NCBI RefSeq assembly: GCF_014705655.1
Contig: NZ_JACXIY010000002.1
Span: forward strand, 186,001 to 250,000
Direction: 5' to 3'
Length of the DNA: 64,000 nt
DNA from: Paenibacillus arenilitoris
GTDB taxonomy: Bacteria > Bacillota > Bacilli > Paenibacillales > Paenibacillaceae
Every line of letters begins with the position of its first letter. The first letter of the stretch is position 1. Shown piece by piece: positions 52,077 through 60,752 of the stretch. Position numbers and translations under genes: made by a program. The notes beneath the pieces are model-generated. The model saw only the letters and a program-made list of their open reading frames with translations, searched no databases and was not told the DNA's origin.

Positions 52077-52120
52077 ATCATATGATATATTTGATATAAA
52101 TCGTTATTCATCATATGAAT
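52077..52120. promoter_or_regulatory. Paired operator sites upstream of dgoD
   Basis: ATCATATGAT (52077-52086, perfect palindrome) and TCATATGA within 52111-52118 are centred 33 bp apart, about three helical turns. They fill the short AT-rich gap between the GntR gene and dgoD and are candidate binding sites for the GntR protein. Confidence 0.55.
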
Positions 52121-52138
52121 TTTGGAGGGATTTGAATT

Positions 52139-53287
52139 ATGAAGATTCAGAAGCTGGAGCTGTTCAAGGTTGCGCCGAGATGGCTGTTTCTCAAAATAAC
52201 GGCGGATGACGGAACGGTCGGCTGGGGAGAGCCAGTCGTCGAAGGGCGCGCGGACACGGTTGCGGCCGCGGTGCAGGAGCTGAGCGAATATTTGATCGGC
52301 AAGGAAGCCGGCAATATCGAGGACTTGTGGCAGGTGCTGTACCGCGGCGGCTTCTATCGCGGCGGACCGATTCTGACGAGCGCCATATCCGGCATCGAGC
52401 AGGCGCTGTGGGACTTGAAGGGAAAGCGGTACGGCGTTCCCGTATACGAGCTGCTCGGCGGCGCGGTGCGGGAGAAGGTGAAGGTGTATGCGTGGATCGG
52501 CGGCGATCGTCCGGCCGATACCGCCGCCGCCGCAAGGAGGCAGCTGGAGGCCGGCTATAAAGCCGTCAAGATGAACGGCACGGAGGAGCTCGACTGGATC
52601 GATTCGCACAAGAAGATCGAGCAGGCGGTCGAGCGCATCGCGGCCATTCGCGAGGAGGTCGGCGGCGAGCTCGAGATCGGCATCGATTTCCACGGGCGCG
52701 TGCACAAAGGGATGGCGAAGGCGCTCGTGAAGGAGCTGGAGCCATACAAACCGATGTTCATCGAGGAGCCCGTACTGGCGGAGAACAACGAAGCGTTGGC
52801 CGAAATCGCGCGGATGACCTCGATTCCGATCGCGACCGGGGAGCGGATGTATACCCGCTGGGGCTTCAAGCAGCTGCTCGCCTCCGGCTGGGCGGATATC
52901 ATTCAGCCGGATCTCAGCCATGCAGGCGGAATTTGGGAGACGCGCAAAATCGCCGCGATGGCCGAAGCGTTCGACGTCGCCGTCGCTCCGCACTGCCCGC
53001 TCGGACCGATCGCGCTGGCGGCGTCGCTCCAGCTTGATTTCTGCACGCCGAACGCCTTCATCCAAGAGCAAAGTCTCGGCATCCATTACAACCAAGGCTC
53101 CGACCTGCTCGATTATTTGATCGATCCGGCCGTATTCCAGTACGAGGACGGCTACGTGGCGAAGCTGCGCAAGCCGGGTCTCGGCATCGACATCAACGAG
53201 GAGAAGGTGCGCGAGATGTCCGCGATCGGCCACAACTGGCGCAATCCCGTATGGCGGAACGCGGACGGCAGCATTGCGGAGTGGTAG
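52139..53287 (+). CDS. dgoD: D-galactonate dehydratase
   Basis: A 382-residue enolase-superfamily enzyme with the same length as E. coli DgoD and its active-site residues at the same positions: D183, E209 and E235 as Mg2+ ligands, H185 (DFHGR) and H285 (APHCPLGP) as acid/base pair, and E310 (QEQSLG). It dehydrates D-galactonate to 2-keto-3-deoxygalactonate in the DeLey-Doudoroff pathway. ATG with GGAGGGA upstream. The kinase and aldolase of that pathway are not in the window, so they must lie elsewhere. Regulated by the adjacent GntR protein. Confidence 0.95.
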   Translation: MKIQKLELFKVAPRWLFLKITADDGTVGWGEPVVEGRADTVAAAVQELSEYLIGKEAGNIEDLWQVLYRGGFYRGGPILTSAISGIEQALWDLKGKRYGVPVYELLGGAVREKVKVYAWIGGDRPADTAAAARRQLEAGYKAVKMNGTEELDWIDSHKKIEQAVERIAAIREEVGGELEIGIDFHGRVHKGMAKALVKELEPYKPMFIEEPVLAENNEALAEIARMTSIPIATGERMYTRWGFKQLLASGWADIIQPDLSHAGGIWETRKIAAMAEAFDVAVAPHCPLGPIALAASLQLDFCTPNAFIQEQSLGIHYNQGSDLLDYLIDPAVFQYEDGYVAKLRKPGLGIDINEEKVREMSAIGHNWRNPVWRNADGSIAEW

Positions 53288-53304
53288 ACCGCGAGGAATA
53301 GCAG

Positions 53305-53351
53305 GAGGGCTGTCCCGCCGGGTTATGGACCCGGCCTTCGGGACAGCCCTC
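53305..53351. terminator. Long hairpin between convergent dgoD and DUF4183 genes
   Basis: GAGGGCTGTCCCG pairs with CGGGACAGCCCTC; an inner CCGGGT/ACCCGG stem extends it. It probably works as a bidirectional terminator despite weak T-runs. Confidence 0.75.
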
Positions 53352-53366
53352 TTGCCGTTGGCGACA

Positions 53367-53780
53367 TTACGTGATGATTTGGATCGTGGGAGCGGATATC
53401 GTCGGTTGGGTCGTGATGACCGAAGAGGCGCCGCTGAAATCTCCGTACTCGATCATGACGGGCAAGCCGGCCGTGACGTCGATCGTATCCAGCACGAGGG
53501 AGGCGGTCGTGAGCGTTGAAAGCGAGCCTTGCTGCAGCATGCCGTTCAGGTAGACGTTCGCGTAGTTGCCGGCCGTTAACGCCGGCAGCGCGGCGACCGG
53601 CGCGTCGGCGTCGTCGAGGAAGCTCGCCGCGGGGACGGTCGTCTCCGTCCCTCCGATCATACCTTGGGTCAGTACCGCGTAGTAGCGGGTGACGACGGGG
53701 CTCACGGTCGTCGTAATGGCGCCGCCCGATGCGACGGGCGCGGTGGCGATCGCAACAATGACGGGTTTAATTACAGGCAT
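53367..53780 (-). CDS. DUF4183 protein, probable spore-surface component
   Basis: A 137-residue protein made of one DUF4183 domain: TRYYAVLTQGMIGGTETTVP, then ALTAGNYANVYLNGMLQQGS and LDTIDVTAGLPVMIEYG. DUF4183 is the C-terminal, trimer-forming-type domain found on exosporium collagen-like proteins of Bacilli. This copy has no collagen region and no signal peptide. AGGAGGTGATA precedes the ATG. It is divergent from a collagen-like DUF4183 gene, supporting a shared role in the spore outer layer. Confidence 0.82.
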   Translation of the reverse strand: MPVIKPVIVAIATAPVASGGAITTTVSPVVTRYYAVLTQGMIGGTETTVPAASFLDDADAPVAALPALTAGNYANVYLNGMLQQGSLSTLTTASLVLDTIDVTAGLPVMIEYGDFSGASSVITTQPTISAPTIQIIT

Positions 53781-53919
53781 TCTATCACCTCCTTCTTCTA
53801 CGATTAACCGAATGCTAGATTCGGCTTCCTATTTAGTAGATGCTGCCGGAATTTATAGCGAAACGGCGCATCCACCGGCCGGCAGCGATTTAGACGGGAT
53901 GTACGCGGGTAATGGTCCA

Positions 53920-53949
53920 AACCGGGGCAAGGTCGTCCGGCATACCCTA
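53920..53949 (+). promoter_or_regulatory. Sigma-K-type promoter of the collagen-like gene
   Basis: AACC (53920-53923), a 16-bp spacer, then GCATACCCTA (53940-53949) match the mother-cell sigma-K pattern mACm-N16-gCATAnnnTA at every position. The expected start is a few bases before the ribosome site of the gene at 53979. Confidence 0.78.
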
Positions 53950-53978
53950 TTAAAGCGAGTTGGAAGGGGGTGCATGGA

Positions 53979-54668
53979 TTGACAAAATTAGTCATTCTAA
54001 TGCCGGAGTCGTCCGGAACAATGAAGAGGAAGCGGAAGAGGAAGCGAAAGCGGAGCGGACGGAGAAGACATCGAAGGCATTCGGGTACGGACAGGCGACG
54101 GAGGCGCAAGCCTTATCGATCCAAGTGCGCGGGTAAAATAAGACGCGGTCCGATCGGGCCGCGGGGGCTGCCCGGCGCCCCCGGAGAGCAAGGGCCGGCA
54201 GGGCATCAGGGCGCGCAGGGCGCAGCCGGGCAGCAGGGAGCCGCGGGCATGCAGGGATTGCCCGGCGCGCCGGGGCGGCAAGGCGAGACCGGGGGGCAAG
54301 GTCCGGCAGGTCCGCAAGGACCGCAAGGAACGCAAGGACCGCCTGGACCGCCGGGACCGCCGGTTGCGGCGGTCATCGTCCTGCCGGACGCGCAGCGGTA
54401 CTTTTACTTTGCGGAGGCCGCGATGACCGGAACCGCGGTCATCCCCGCGAGCGGCTTCACGAACGATGAAGGAGCCGCGGCGGCCGGCTTCGGAGGGCTC
54501 GGCGCGAGCAGCTACGCCAACTTATATATAAACGGTCTCATGCAGGAGGGAAGCCTGTATTCGTTAAGAGAAGACGGGCTTACCTTGTTCCTGAACGGCG
54601 ACATTGTATACTTAGGCACTCCGATCATCGTCGAAATCGTCCAATTCAAGGCCCGAATCGTGATCTGA
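53979..54668 (+). CDS. Collagen-like DUF4183 protein with polybasic N-terminus (spore surface)
   Basis: A 229-residue protein in three parts. Residues 14-56 are extraordinarily basic ([20 protein letters not shown], then RRRRRK). Residues 57-128 are 24 uninterrupted Gly-X-Y triplets (GPI GPR GLP ... GPP GPP GPP). The rest is a DUF4183 domain ([32 protein letters not shown]). TTG 53979 has GGAAGGGGG at proper spacing; the GTG at 53970 overlaps that site. The sigma-K promoter indicates mother-cell expression late in sporulation. It should form a collagen-like filament on the spore; the basic region may bind coat polyanions. Confidence 0.85.
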   Translation: MTKLVILMPESSGTMKRKRKRKRKRSGRRRHRRHSGTDRRRRRKPYRSKCAGKIRRGPIGPRGLPGAPGEQGPAGHQGAQGAAGQQGAAGMQGLPGAPGRQGETGGQGPAGPQGPQGTQGPPGPPGPPVAAVIVLPDAQRYFYFAEAAMTGTAVIPASGFTNDEGAAAAGFGGLGASSYANLYINGLMQEGSLYSLREDGLTLFLNGDIVYLGTPIIVEIVQFKARIVI

Positions 54669-54672
54669 CAAC

Positions 54673-54724
54673 AAAGGTCCGGCCGCTGCGGAAGGCGTAA
54701 CCTTCCTTGCGGCCGGACCTTTTA
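54673..54724. terminator. Bidirectional terminator between collagen-like and oxidoreductase genes
   Basis: AAGGTCCGGCCGC pairs with GCGGCCGGACCTT, with an inner GGAAGG/CCTTCC stem and TTTT on the plus strand, AAA giving TTT on the minus strand. Confidence 0.93.
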
Positions 54725-54728
54725 AGCT

Positions 54729-55811
54729 TTACTCGGGCAGCTCGATCGTCACTTCCCGCTTGGTTGCCGCGGAACGAAGGACGCCGTCGATGATCGCCTG
54801 GTTGTACAAAATTTCCGCGCCGTCGATCGGCGCCGGTCGGTTGTCCCGGATCGCGGCCGCGAAGTCCTTCACCTTCTCGTCGAATAGGTTCAGTCCGTGC
54901 TGGATGACGGGAACCGTCGTCTGCGTGTTCTGGCCCGCGACATCATGGAAGAGCGACATGGAGCCGACGCTGCCGTCCCATACGCCGCTCCAAGGGCCCG
55001 ACCCCGCCGGCGTAACCTTGAGACCGGCGTCGGTGCCGAGGAACATCGTCGCGCCGAGCGTATCCATATGCATCGCCCAGCTGATTTTGTAATTGAGCAC
55101 GATGTCGCCTTCGAGGCGGATCATGGCGACCCCGAAATCCTCGACCTCGAAACAGTCCGCTTCCCGGTGGTATTTCGGATTCGTGCCGAAATAATTGGAT
55201 GTATAAGCCGATACCGTAAGCGGCTTCGGATAGCCGAGCGCGTTCAGGGCCATGTCGAGCGAGTAGCAGCCGATATCGGCCATGGCGCCCGCGCCCGCGA
55301 GCTCCTTGCTGATGAAGGTACCGCCCGGCATGCCGCGGCGCCGGCCGCCGCCGGTCTCGACGAAGTAGACTTTGCCGAGCTGGCCGGATTGCACGATCTC
55401 CTTGATGAGCGACATATTGGGGTCGTATCTTGGCTGGAAGCCGACCGTCAGCATCTTGCCGCTTCGCTTCGCGGCGGCGACCATGTCGATGGACTGGTCC
55501 AGCGTGACCGACATCGGCTTCTCGACAAGCACGTGCTTGCCGGCGTTCAGCGCGTTCACCGACGTTTCGTGATGGGCGAAGTTCGGCGTGCAGACGCTGA
55601 CGCCGTCCAGCTCGAGCTCCAGCAGCTTCCGGTGGTCGTCGAAAGCGGCCGCCGCGTGCAGCTGCTCCTGGTCGATGAACGCTTGCGCCTTGCCTTCGAT
55701 GCTGTCGGCGACCGCGACGATCTCCAAGTTGGAAAGCTTCTTGTAGGCGGAAGCGTGCGCGCGGGCGATGCCGCCGCTTCCGATAATGCCGATTCGTATC
55801 GTTTCTGGCAT
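54729..55811 (-). CDS. Gfo/Idh/MocA-family NAD(P)-dependent oxidoreductase
   Basis: A 360-residue sugar oxidoreductase. The Rossmann motif IGIIGSGGIARAHA at the N-terminus is followed by the catalytic-lysine segment VLVEKPMSVTL and a C-terminal alpha/beta domain with GAGAMADIGCYSLDMALNAL. The second ATG (55809-55811) is preferred because AAGGA lies too close to the first. It oxidises or reduces a cyclic sugar or inositol; the substrate is not predictable. It is transcribed alone, convergent with the collagen-like gene. Confidence 0.88.
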   Translation of the reverse strand: MPETIRIGIIGSGGIARAHASAYKKLSNLEIVAVADSIEGKAQAFIDQEQLHAAAAFDDHRKLLELELDGVSVCTPNFAHHETSVNALNAGKHVLVEKPMSVTLDQSIDMVAAAKRSGKMLTVGFQPRYDPNMSLIKEIVQSGQLGKVYFVETGGGRRRGMPGGTFISKELAGAGAMADIGCYSLDMALNALGYPKPLTVSAYTSNYFGTNPKYHREADCFEVEDFGVAMIRLEGDIVLNYKISWAMHMDTLGATMFLGTDAGLKVTPAGSGPWSGVWDGSVGSMSLFHDVAGQNTQTTVPVIQHGLNLFDEKVKDFAAAIRDNRPAPIDGAEILYNQAIIDGVLRSAATKREVTIELPE

Positions 55812-55954
55812 AGGTTCCATGTCCTTCTTTCATCGTTTTTTTTATTACTGTAGCACAAGGATGGCAGGCTTGAAATGATGAGAAAAGGACAAGGATTGTC
55901 CAAAATTGCGACAAGCTTCCCCGGCTGCCCGGTCATCATCGGCACGAAAGCCCA

Positions 55955-55984
55955 CACGGCGGAATGTCACGGCGACATATAATG
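55955..55984 (+). promoter_or_regulatory. Sigma-K-like promoter of the glycosyltransferase gene
   Basis: CAC at 55955-55957 and CATATAATG at 55976-55984 keep the same 18-bp gap between AC and CATA as the promoter at 53920. The last -10 base is G instead of A. An overlapping TATAAT means a sigma-A promoter cannot be excluded. Confidence 0.45.
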
Positions 55985-56022
55985 CTCTGATAGAATCTGC
56001 TTCCAGAAGGGAATAGACTGCC

Positions 56023-56853
56023 ATGGCCAAATCGAACAAAGGCGTAACGGTCGTAACTTCGACATTCCGACAATCCTTAATCCAGAACGTGTTTCACAAT
56101 TACGTTCGCCAAGCTTGGAGAAAGAAGGAATTAATCGTAGTCATTAACAAGGATGACATTTCCATTAACAAATATCGAGACTGGGCAAGACGCTTTCCGA
56201 ATGTCACCGTCTATAAATTACCGGAGAAAAAAAACCTCGGCTCGTGCCTGAACTACGCCGTCGAGCGCGCGAAATACGCCCATGTGGCGAAGTTCGACGA
56301 CGACGATTACTACGGTCCCAATTATTTGACGGAAGCAATGAACGTGTTCAGGCGCACAAACGCGGACGTCGTCGGGAAGCACGGCTTCTTTTTTTATTTT
56401 CCGCATAAATCGGTGCTGCTCCAGCGCAAAACGTGGCTGAAGCCGAACAGCCGCTGCCGGAAGGTCGCGGGCGCGACGATCATGCTGAACAAGCGGATAT
56501 TCGGGAAAGTGAAGTTCGCGACGAATTTGAGAAGCGGCTCGGACAGGCGCTTCCTGAACGATTGCGTGAAGAAAGGCTGCCGTATCCACACGAGCAGCCC
56601 GTACAATTTCGCGGCGATCCGCAGGGAAAATCCGTACTCCCACACGTGGAAAGTATCGGAGAAGACGCTGTTCGGGGGCAAGAACGTCGCTGTATTCGGG
56701 ACGAACGATTTCAGAAGCTACGTCAATAAGCCGATCAAGCCCGTCACCGGCACCAGGCCGACAAGCGCCAAGCCGACAGGCGCCAAGCCGTCGAATATAA
56801 AGCTGCAGCTGCATCCATCGCCGTATCTCGACTTGACGCAGTACGGCACCTGA
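56023..56853 (+). CDS. Glycosyltransferase family 2, CgeD-like, probable spore glycosylation
   Basis: A 276-residue glycosyltransferase with an N-terminal GT-A fold: GVTVVTSTFR, KKELIVVINKD, YKLPEKKNLGSCLNYAV, and the metal-binding FDDDDYYGPNYL (D92-D95). It resembles the spore-crust glycosyltransferase CgeD of Bacillus. The C-terminal tail is rich in Lys/Pro with repeated PTSAKPTGAKPS. No membrane segment. ATG start. Its position near the collagen-like DUF4183 genes and a sigma-K-like upstream site suggest that it glycosylates spore-surface proteins; this role is inference. Confidence 0.82.
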   Translation: MAKSNKGVTVVTSTFRQSLIQNVFHNYVRQAWRKKELIVVINKDDISINKYRDWARRFPNVTVYKLPEKKNLGSCLNYAVERAKYAHVAKFDDDDYYGPNYLTEAMNVFRRTNADVVGKHGFFFYFPHKSVLLQRKTWLKPNSRCRKVAGATIMLNKRIFGKVKFATNLRSGSDRRFLNDCVKKGCRIHTSSPYNFAAIRRENPYSHTWKVSEKTLFGGKNVAVFGTNDFRSYVNKPIKPVTGTRPTSAKPTGAKPSNIKLQLHPSPYLDLTQYGT

Positions 56854-56854
56854 T

Positions 56855-57691
56855 TCAAACGCCGTAAAGCTTCCGGTATACGGTCGGCGTCATGCCTTCA
56901 TGCTCCATGAAACGCTTGTTGAAATAGCTGACGCTCGGGTAGCCGACATCCGCCGCGATCTGGCCGATGTTCGCTTCCTTGCGTTCGAGCAGCCACTGCT
57001 TGGCCATCTGGAGCCGGCAGCGGGTGATGAAATCCATCGGCGTCATCTCCATCGCGCTTCGGAACAGCTTGCAGAAGTAATGCGGGCTGACGCCGGCCTG
57101 TTCGGACCAATGCTCGAGGATGAACGGCTTCGCGGCTTCCTGCTGCATGAGCGGAAGCAGCTCGAGAATCCGGTTGCCGGATGTCGACGACTTGCTTCCG
57201 GACAGCGGAACGGCCTGCTCGACGAACACGGCAAGGATGGCGTAGGTCAGCGCGGACAGACGGGTCGGGCGCAGCATCCGGTGCGTCTCGGCTTCGGCCA
57301 GCAGCTCCTCGTGCGCCTGCTCCCAGACCGCGGGGTTGCGGACGGTCCAAAGCTGGCTTTTGTGAAAGCTTCGATCGATCATGTAGTCCTGCAGACCGTT
57401 GCCGTAGAAGTGCACCCACCGGATGTCCCACGGATCGTCCGAGCTGCTGTAATAATGCTGCCGCTGCAGCGGGAAATAGAGTACCGCCTCGCCCGCCTCC
57501 AGCGGATGGGCGACCCCGTCCCATTCGACATAGCCTTTGCCGGAGACGACGTAATGGATATTGAAATTGTTAAGCGCCCCGGCGGACCGGAACGTATAGT
57601 GCTCGGGATGGTCCCAGTAGTTCCCGACCGATTCGGGGAAACAAAAGTACGGGTTATGCGGAAGGGTAAGCAAATGGCTCTGCCTCTGCAC
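56855..57691 (-). CDS. AraC-family regulator
   Basis: A 278-residue regulator with a cupin-like N-terminal domain (IHYVVSGKGYVEWDG, LEAGEAVLYFPLQRQHY, WDIRWVHFYG) and C-terminal AraC motifs (ILEHWSEQAGVSPHYFCKLF, AADVGYPSVSYFNKRFMEHE). GTG at 57689-57691 has GGAGGTG at 8 bp; upstream in-frame codons lack a ribosome site. Divergent from the oxidoreductase/aldo-keto reductase operon, its probable target. Its stop lies one base from the stop of the convergent glycosyltransferase gene. Confidence 0.9.
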   Translation of the reverse strand: MQRQSHLLTLPHNPYFCFPESVGNYWDHPEHYTFRSAGALNNFNIHYVVSGKGYVEWDGVAHPLEAGEAVLYFPLQRQHYYSSSDDPWDIRWVHFYGNGLQDYMIDRSFHKSQLWTVRNPAVWEQAHEELLAEAETHRMLRPTRLSALTYAILAVFVEQAVPLSGSKSSTSGNRILELLPLMQQEAAKPFILEHWSEQAGVSPHYFCKLFRSAMEMTPMDFITRCRLQMAKQWLLERKEANIGQIAADVGYPSVSYFNKRFMEHEGMTPTVYRKLYGV

Positions 57692-57714
57692 GGCAAGCAC
57701 CTCCAATGACAATA

Positions 57715-57733
57715 TTGTTATAATCGATAACAA
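57715..57733. promoter_or_regulatory. Inverted repeat between divergent AraC and oxidoreductase genes
   Basis: TTGTTAT-AATCG-ATAACAA has perfect 7-bp arms and lies about 25 bp before the AraC start. Candidate regulator site. Confidence 0.45.
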
Positions 57734-57743
57734 AATAATATTA

Positions 57744-57772
57744 TTTTAATTTTAAATTCATCGATTTATAAT
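57744..57772 (+). promoter_or_regulatory. Promoter of the oxidoreductase/aldo-keto reductase operon
   Basis: TTTTAA (57744-57749), 17-bp spacer, TATAAT (57767-57772). The weak -35 in an AT-rich stretch fits activation by the divergent AraC protein. Confidence 0.5.
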
Positions 57773-57813
57773 CGCAATATAGTCATAAATAATTTTTTTG
57801 AGGTGAAGACGAC

Positions 57814-58854
57814 ATGTCGAACAAGAAGCTGAAATGGGGCATTCTCGGCTGCGCGGGCATCGCGAAGCGGGCGGTCATTCCCGGACTGCACCTGTCCGAA
57901 TGGAACGAGGCCGCGGCCATCGCCAGCCGCGACGGGGACAAGGCGAAGCGGACGGCCGAGGAGCTGAACATCGGCAAGGCATACGGCAGCTACGAAGAGC
58001 TGCTGGCGGACGATTCGATCGACGTTGTATATATTCCGCTGCCTAATCATTTACACAAGGAATGGACGATCCGCGCCGCCGAGGCGGGCAAGCATATTCT
58101 GTGCGAGAAGCCTCTCGCCTTGACGGCGAAGGAAGCGGAGGAAATGGCAGAAGCGGCCGCCAAGGCGGGCGTGCTGCTGTCCGAGGCGTTCATGTACCGG
58201 TACCATCCGCGCTACGACATGATCAGGGACGTGATCGCCGGCGGCGAAATCGGGGAGATCCGCGGCATCCGCAGCGCGTTCACCTTCAACAACGCGGCGA
58301 ACAAAGGCAACGTCAGGTACCGCAAGGAATGGGGCGGAGGCTCCATCTACGACGTCGGCTGTTATCCGATTACGGCCGCGCGGCTGCTGCTCGGCAATGA
58401 ACCGGAAGCGGTTACGGTTCAGGCGTTCTTCTCGGAGGAGCATGACGGCGTCGATATGATGGCGGCCGGCCTGCTGGAATTCGAAGGCAACGTCTCCCTG
58501 CAGTTCGATTGCGGCATGTGGGCCGCGTTCCGCAATCCGCTCGAAGTGCTCGGCACGGACGGCGTCATCGAAGTTCCGTCCGCCTTCGTGACGGGCGCAC
58601 CGGGCAGCGCTAACTTCTTCGTCAGCGCCAGAGGGGAGCGCAGGGAGGTCGAGGTTCCCGACGTGAACCAATACACGCTGCAAGCCGACCACCTGTCGCA
58701 GGCCATCGTGAACGGCACGCCGCTGAAGTACGAGCCTTCCGACGCCGTCCTCAACATGAAGATTATCGACGCTTGTCTGCAATCGGCCCGCGAGCGGGTC
58801 AGAATTACGCTATTACGCGAAGAAAAGGAGCGATTCGATTATGGAATACATTGA
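57814..58854 (+). CDS. Gfo/Idh/MocA-family oxidoreductase
   Basis: A 346-residue NAD(P)-dependent sugar oxidoreductase: Rossmann motif WGILGCAGIAKRAV, catalytic lysine in ILCEKPLALTA, C-terminal domain with GGSIYDVGCYPITAARLLLG. ATG with GAGGTGA upstream. It overlaps the aldo-keto reductase gene by 14 bp, so the two are translationally coupled and probably act in one redox pathway for a sugar or its derivative. Not a close paralogue of the one at 54729. Confidence 0.9.
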   Translation: MSNKKLKWGILGCAGIAKRAVIPGLHLSEWNEAAAIASRDGDKAKRTAEELNIGKAYGSYEELLADDSIDVVYIPLPNHLHKEWTIRAAEAGKHILCEKPLALTAKEAEEMAEAAAKAGVLLSEAFMYRYHPRYDMIRDVIAGGEIGEIRGIRSAFTFNNAANKGNVRYRKEWGGGSIYDVGCYPITAARLLLGNEPEAVTVQAFFSEEHDGVDMMAAGLLEFEGNVSLQFDCGMWAAFRNPLEVLGTDGVIEVPSAFVTGAPGSANFFVSARGERREVEVPDVNQYTLQADHLSQAIVNGTPLKYEPSDAVLNMKIIDACLQSARERVRITLLREEKERFDYGIH

Positions 58855-59779
58855 CATTCAAGGCTGCGGGAAACCGGTATCCCGACTGATGAAGGGCACC
58901 GACTATTTCTACCACGACTCGTACGAGAAGGCCGCGGCCAATATGGACGCCTTCCTTGCCATCGGCGGCAATTCGGTCGATACCGCGCATATTTATTGCG
59001 GCGGCCAGAGCGAGGAAGTGCTCGGGCGGTATATGCAAGAGCGCGGCAACCGCGAGCAGATCGTCATCTTGACGAAGGGCGCCCACCACGACCAGAACGG
59101 TCCCCGCGTCAGCGAGGCCGCGATCCGCTCGGATTTGACCACCAGCCTCGAGCGTCTGCGGACGGACTATATCGACCTGTACGGCCTGCATCGGGACGAC
59201 GAGGCCGTGCCGGCGGGCGAAGTGATCGAAATTTTGAACGAGCATATCCGCTCCGGAGCCGTTCGAGCGATCGGCGTATCGAACTGGACGTGGCAGCGGA
59301 TTCAGGAAGCGAACGAATACGCCTCGGCCAAAGGGCTCGTCGGGTTCTCCTTCAGCAGCCCGAACCTCAGCCTGGCCAAAGCGAACGAGCCGTTCTGGCG
59401 CGGCTGCGTATCCGCGGACGCCGAGACGTGCCGCTGGCACGAGGAGAACCAAATCCCGCTCCTGTCGTGGTCCTCGCAGGCGCGCGGCTTCTTCACGGGC
59501 CGGTTCACGCCGGACAATCGCGAGAACGCCGACCTCGTCCGCGTCTTCTACAGCGACGACAACTGGGAGCGGTTCGAACGCGCGAAGCGCCTCGCCGCGG
59601 AGAAGAACGTCAGCGCCATCCAGATCGCGCTCGCGTACGTGCTGAACCAGCCGTTCCCGACCTGCGCCCTGATCGGAGCCCAGACGGCGGAAGAGCTGGC
59701 TTCCTGCGACGTCGGTTCGCGGATCAAGCTGTCGCGCGAAGAAATGGACTGGCTCGATCTGACCGCTCAGACGGTATAA
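58841..59779 (+). CDS. Aldo/keto reductase
   Basis: A 312-residue TIM-barrel reductase with the family tetrad D47, Y52 (SVDTAHIY), K79 (ILTKG) and H117 (YGLHRDD), and the NADPH-binding end IGAQTAEEL. It reduces carbonyls of sugars or aldehydes with NADPH. The ATG lies inside the end of the preceding gene with AAAGGAG upstream. Convergent with an AraC gene. Confidence 0.92.
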   Translation: MEYIDIQGCGKPVSRLMKGTDYFYHDSYEKAAANMDAFLAIGGNSVDTAHIYCGGQSEEVLGRYMQERGNREQIVILTKGAHHDQNGPRVSEAAIRSDLTTSLERLRTDYIDLYGLHRDDEAVPAGEVIEILNEHIRSGAVRAIGVSNWTWQRIQEANEYASAKGLVGFSFSSPNLSLAKANEPFWRGCVSADAETCRWHEENQIPLLSWSSQARGFFTGRFTPDNRENADLVRVFYSDDNWERFERAKRLAAEKNVSAIQIALAYVLNQPFPTCALIGAQTAEELASCDVGSRIKLSREEMDWLDLTAQTV

Positions 59780-59791
59780 GATAACGCATCA

Positions 59792-60619
59792 TCATCGAGG
59801 GAAAGGCTGCTCCGGCGGGGCGGCTTTTCCTTTTTTGTACGAGCGGGGGCTGACGCCGTACGCGCGGCGGAACAACGCGGCGAAATGGTTGTAGTTGTTG
59901 AATCCGACGTCAAGCGCGGCTTCGGTCGCCGTTCTGCCCATGTGCTCCATCAGCAGGGCAGCCTGCCCGAGCCGCAGCCGGTTCAGATGCTCAACCACGC
60001 TCTCGCCGGTCTCCTGCTTGAACAGATGCGACAATCGGGAGACCGACAGGCCGACTTCGCCGGCCAGCTCCTCGATCCGAAGCGGGCTGCTCATGCGGCG
60101 GGACAGATGGCGAAGCGCCAGCTCGATCCTCGGATCGAGCCGCTGCTCCAGCTGCTGGGCGGAGAGCAGGATAATTTCCCGCAGCGAATTTTCGCATAGC
60201 GTATGCCAGAAGCCCGTACGCTCGCGGGAATCGCTTAAAATATTCAAGAAGGCGTGACGGACGCGCTCGAACAGGTTCCCTTCCGGGAATGACGCGACGA
60301 TCGTCTCGTCATTCGGCAAATAGTCGATTTCAGGTAGTTTCTGAAAATGCACCCAATAAAAGTGCCAGCGCATGCCGGCGGCGGTTCCGTATTCGTGGGG
60401 AATGCCCGGGCGAAGCAGTCCGACCGAGCCGGGACCGCAGCGCCGCTCCCCTTCCGGCGTGCGCAAATAGCCTTCTCCTTCCAGCGTGAAGAAGAGCAGC
60501 CAGTCGTTCATGCCTTGCGGCCGGCGGTGCCGGTAGGTGCCGCCTTCGTCGTAATGGCCGCCGAACAAAGTTCCCTGAGGCTCATCGCGCCGGATTTCCT
60601 TCTCGTTCTTCCCGATCAT
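59792..60619 (-). CDS. AraC-family regulator
   Basis: A 275-residue regulator with a cupin-type N-terminal domain (LLFFTLEGEGYLRTPEGERR, CGPGSVGLLRPGIPHEYG) and C-terminal AraC motifs (IEELAGEVGLSVSRLSHLF, AALDVGFNNYNHFAALFRRA). The ATG at 60617-60619 has AAGGGG 9 bp upstream; an in-frame ATG nine bases further upstream abuts the ribosome site. Divergent from the dioxygenase and isomerase genes, which are its likely targets. Confidence 0.9.
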   Translation of the reverse strand: MIGKNEKEIRRDEPQGTLFGGHYDEGGTYRHRRPQGMNDWLLFFTLEGEGYLRTPEGERRCGPGSVGLLRPGIPHEYGTAAGMRWHFYWVHFQKLPEIDYLPNDETIVASFPEGNLFERVRHAFLNILSDSRERTGFWHTLCENSLREIILLSAQQLEQRLDPRIELALRHLSRRMSSPLRIEELAGEVGLSVSRLSHLFKQETGESVVEHLNRLRLGQAALLMEHMGRTATEAALDVGFNNYNHFAALFRRAYGVSPRSYKKGKAAPPEQPFPR

Positions 60620-60752
60620 GGCAAGCATCCCCTTAAAATGATGAATAGCAGAATTCCGGCAGTTTTCAGCAGTTCTCTTTCTTCCTCCAACTTACGCAAA
60701 GCACTATGATGATGTCAAGAGCGATAGATTACGAATAAAGGAGAGGTACCGG

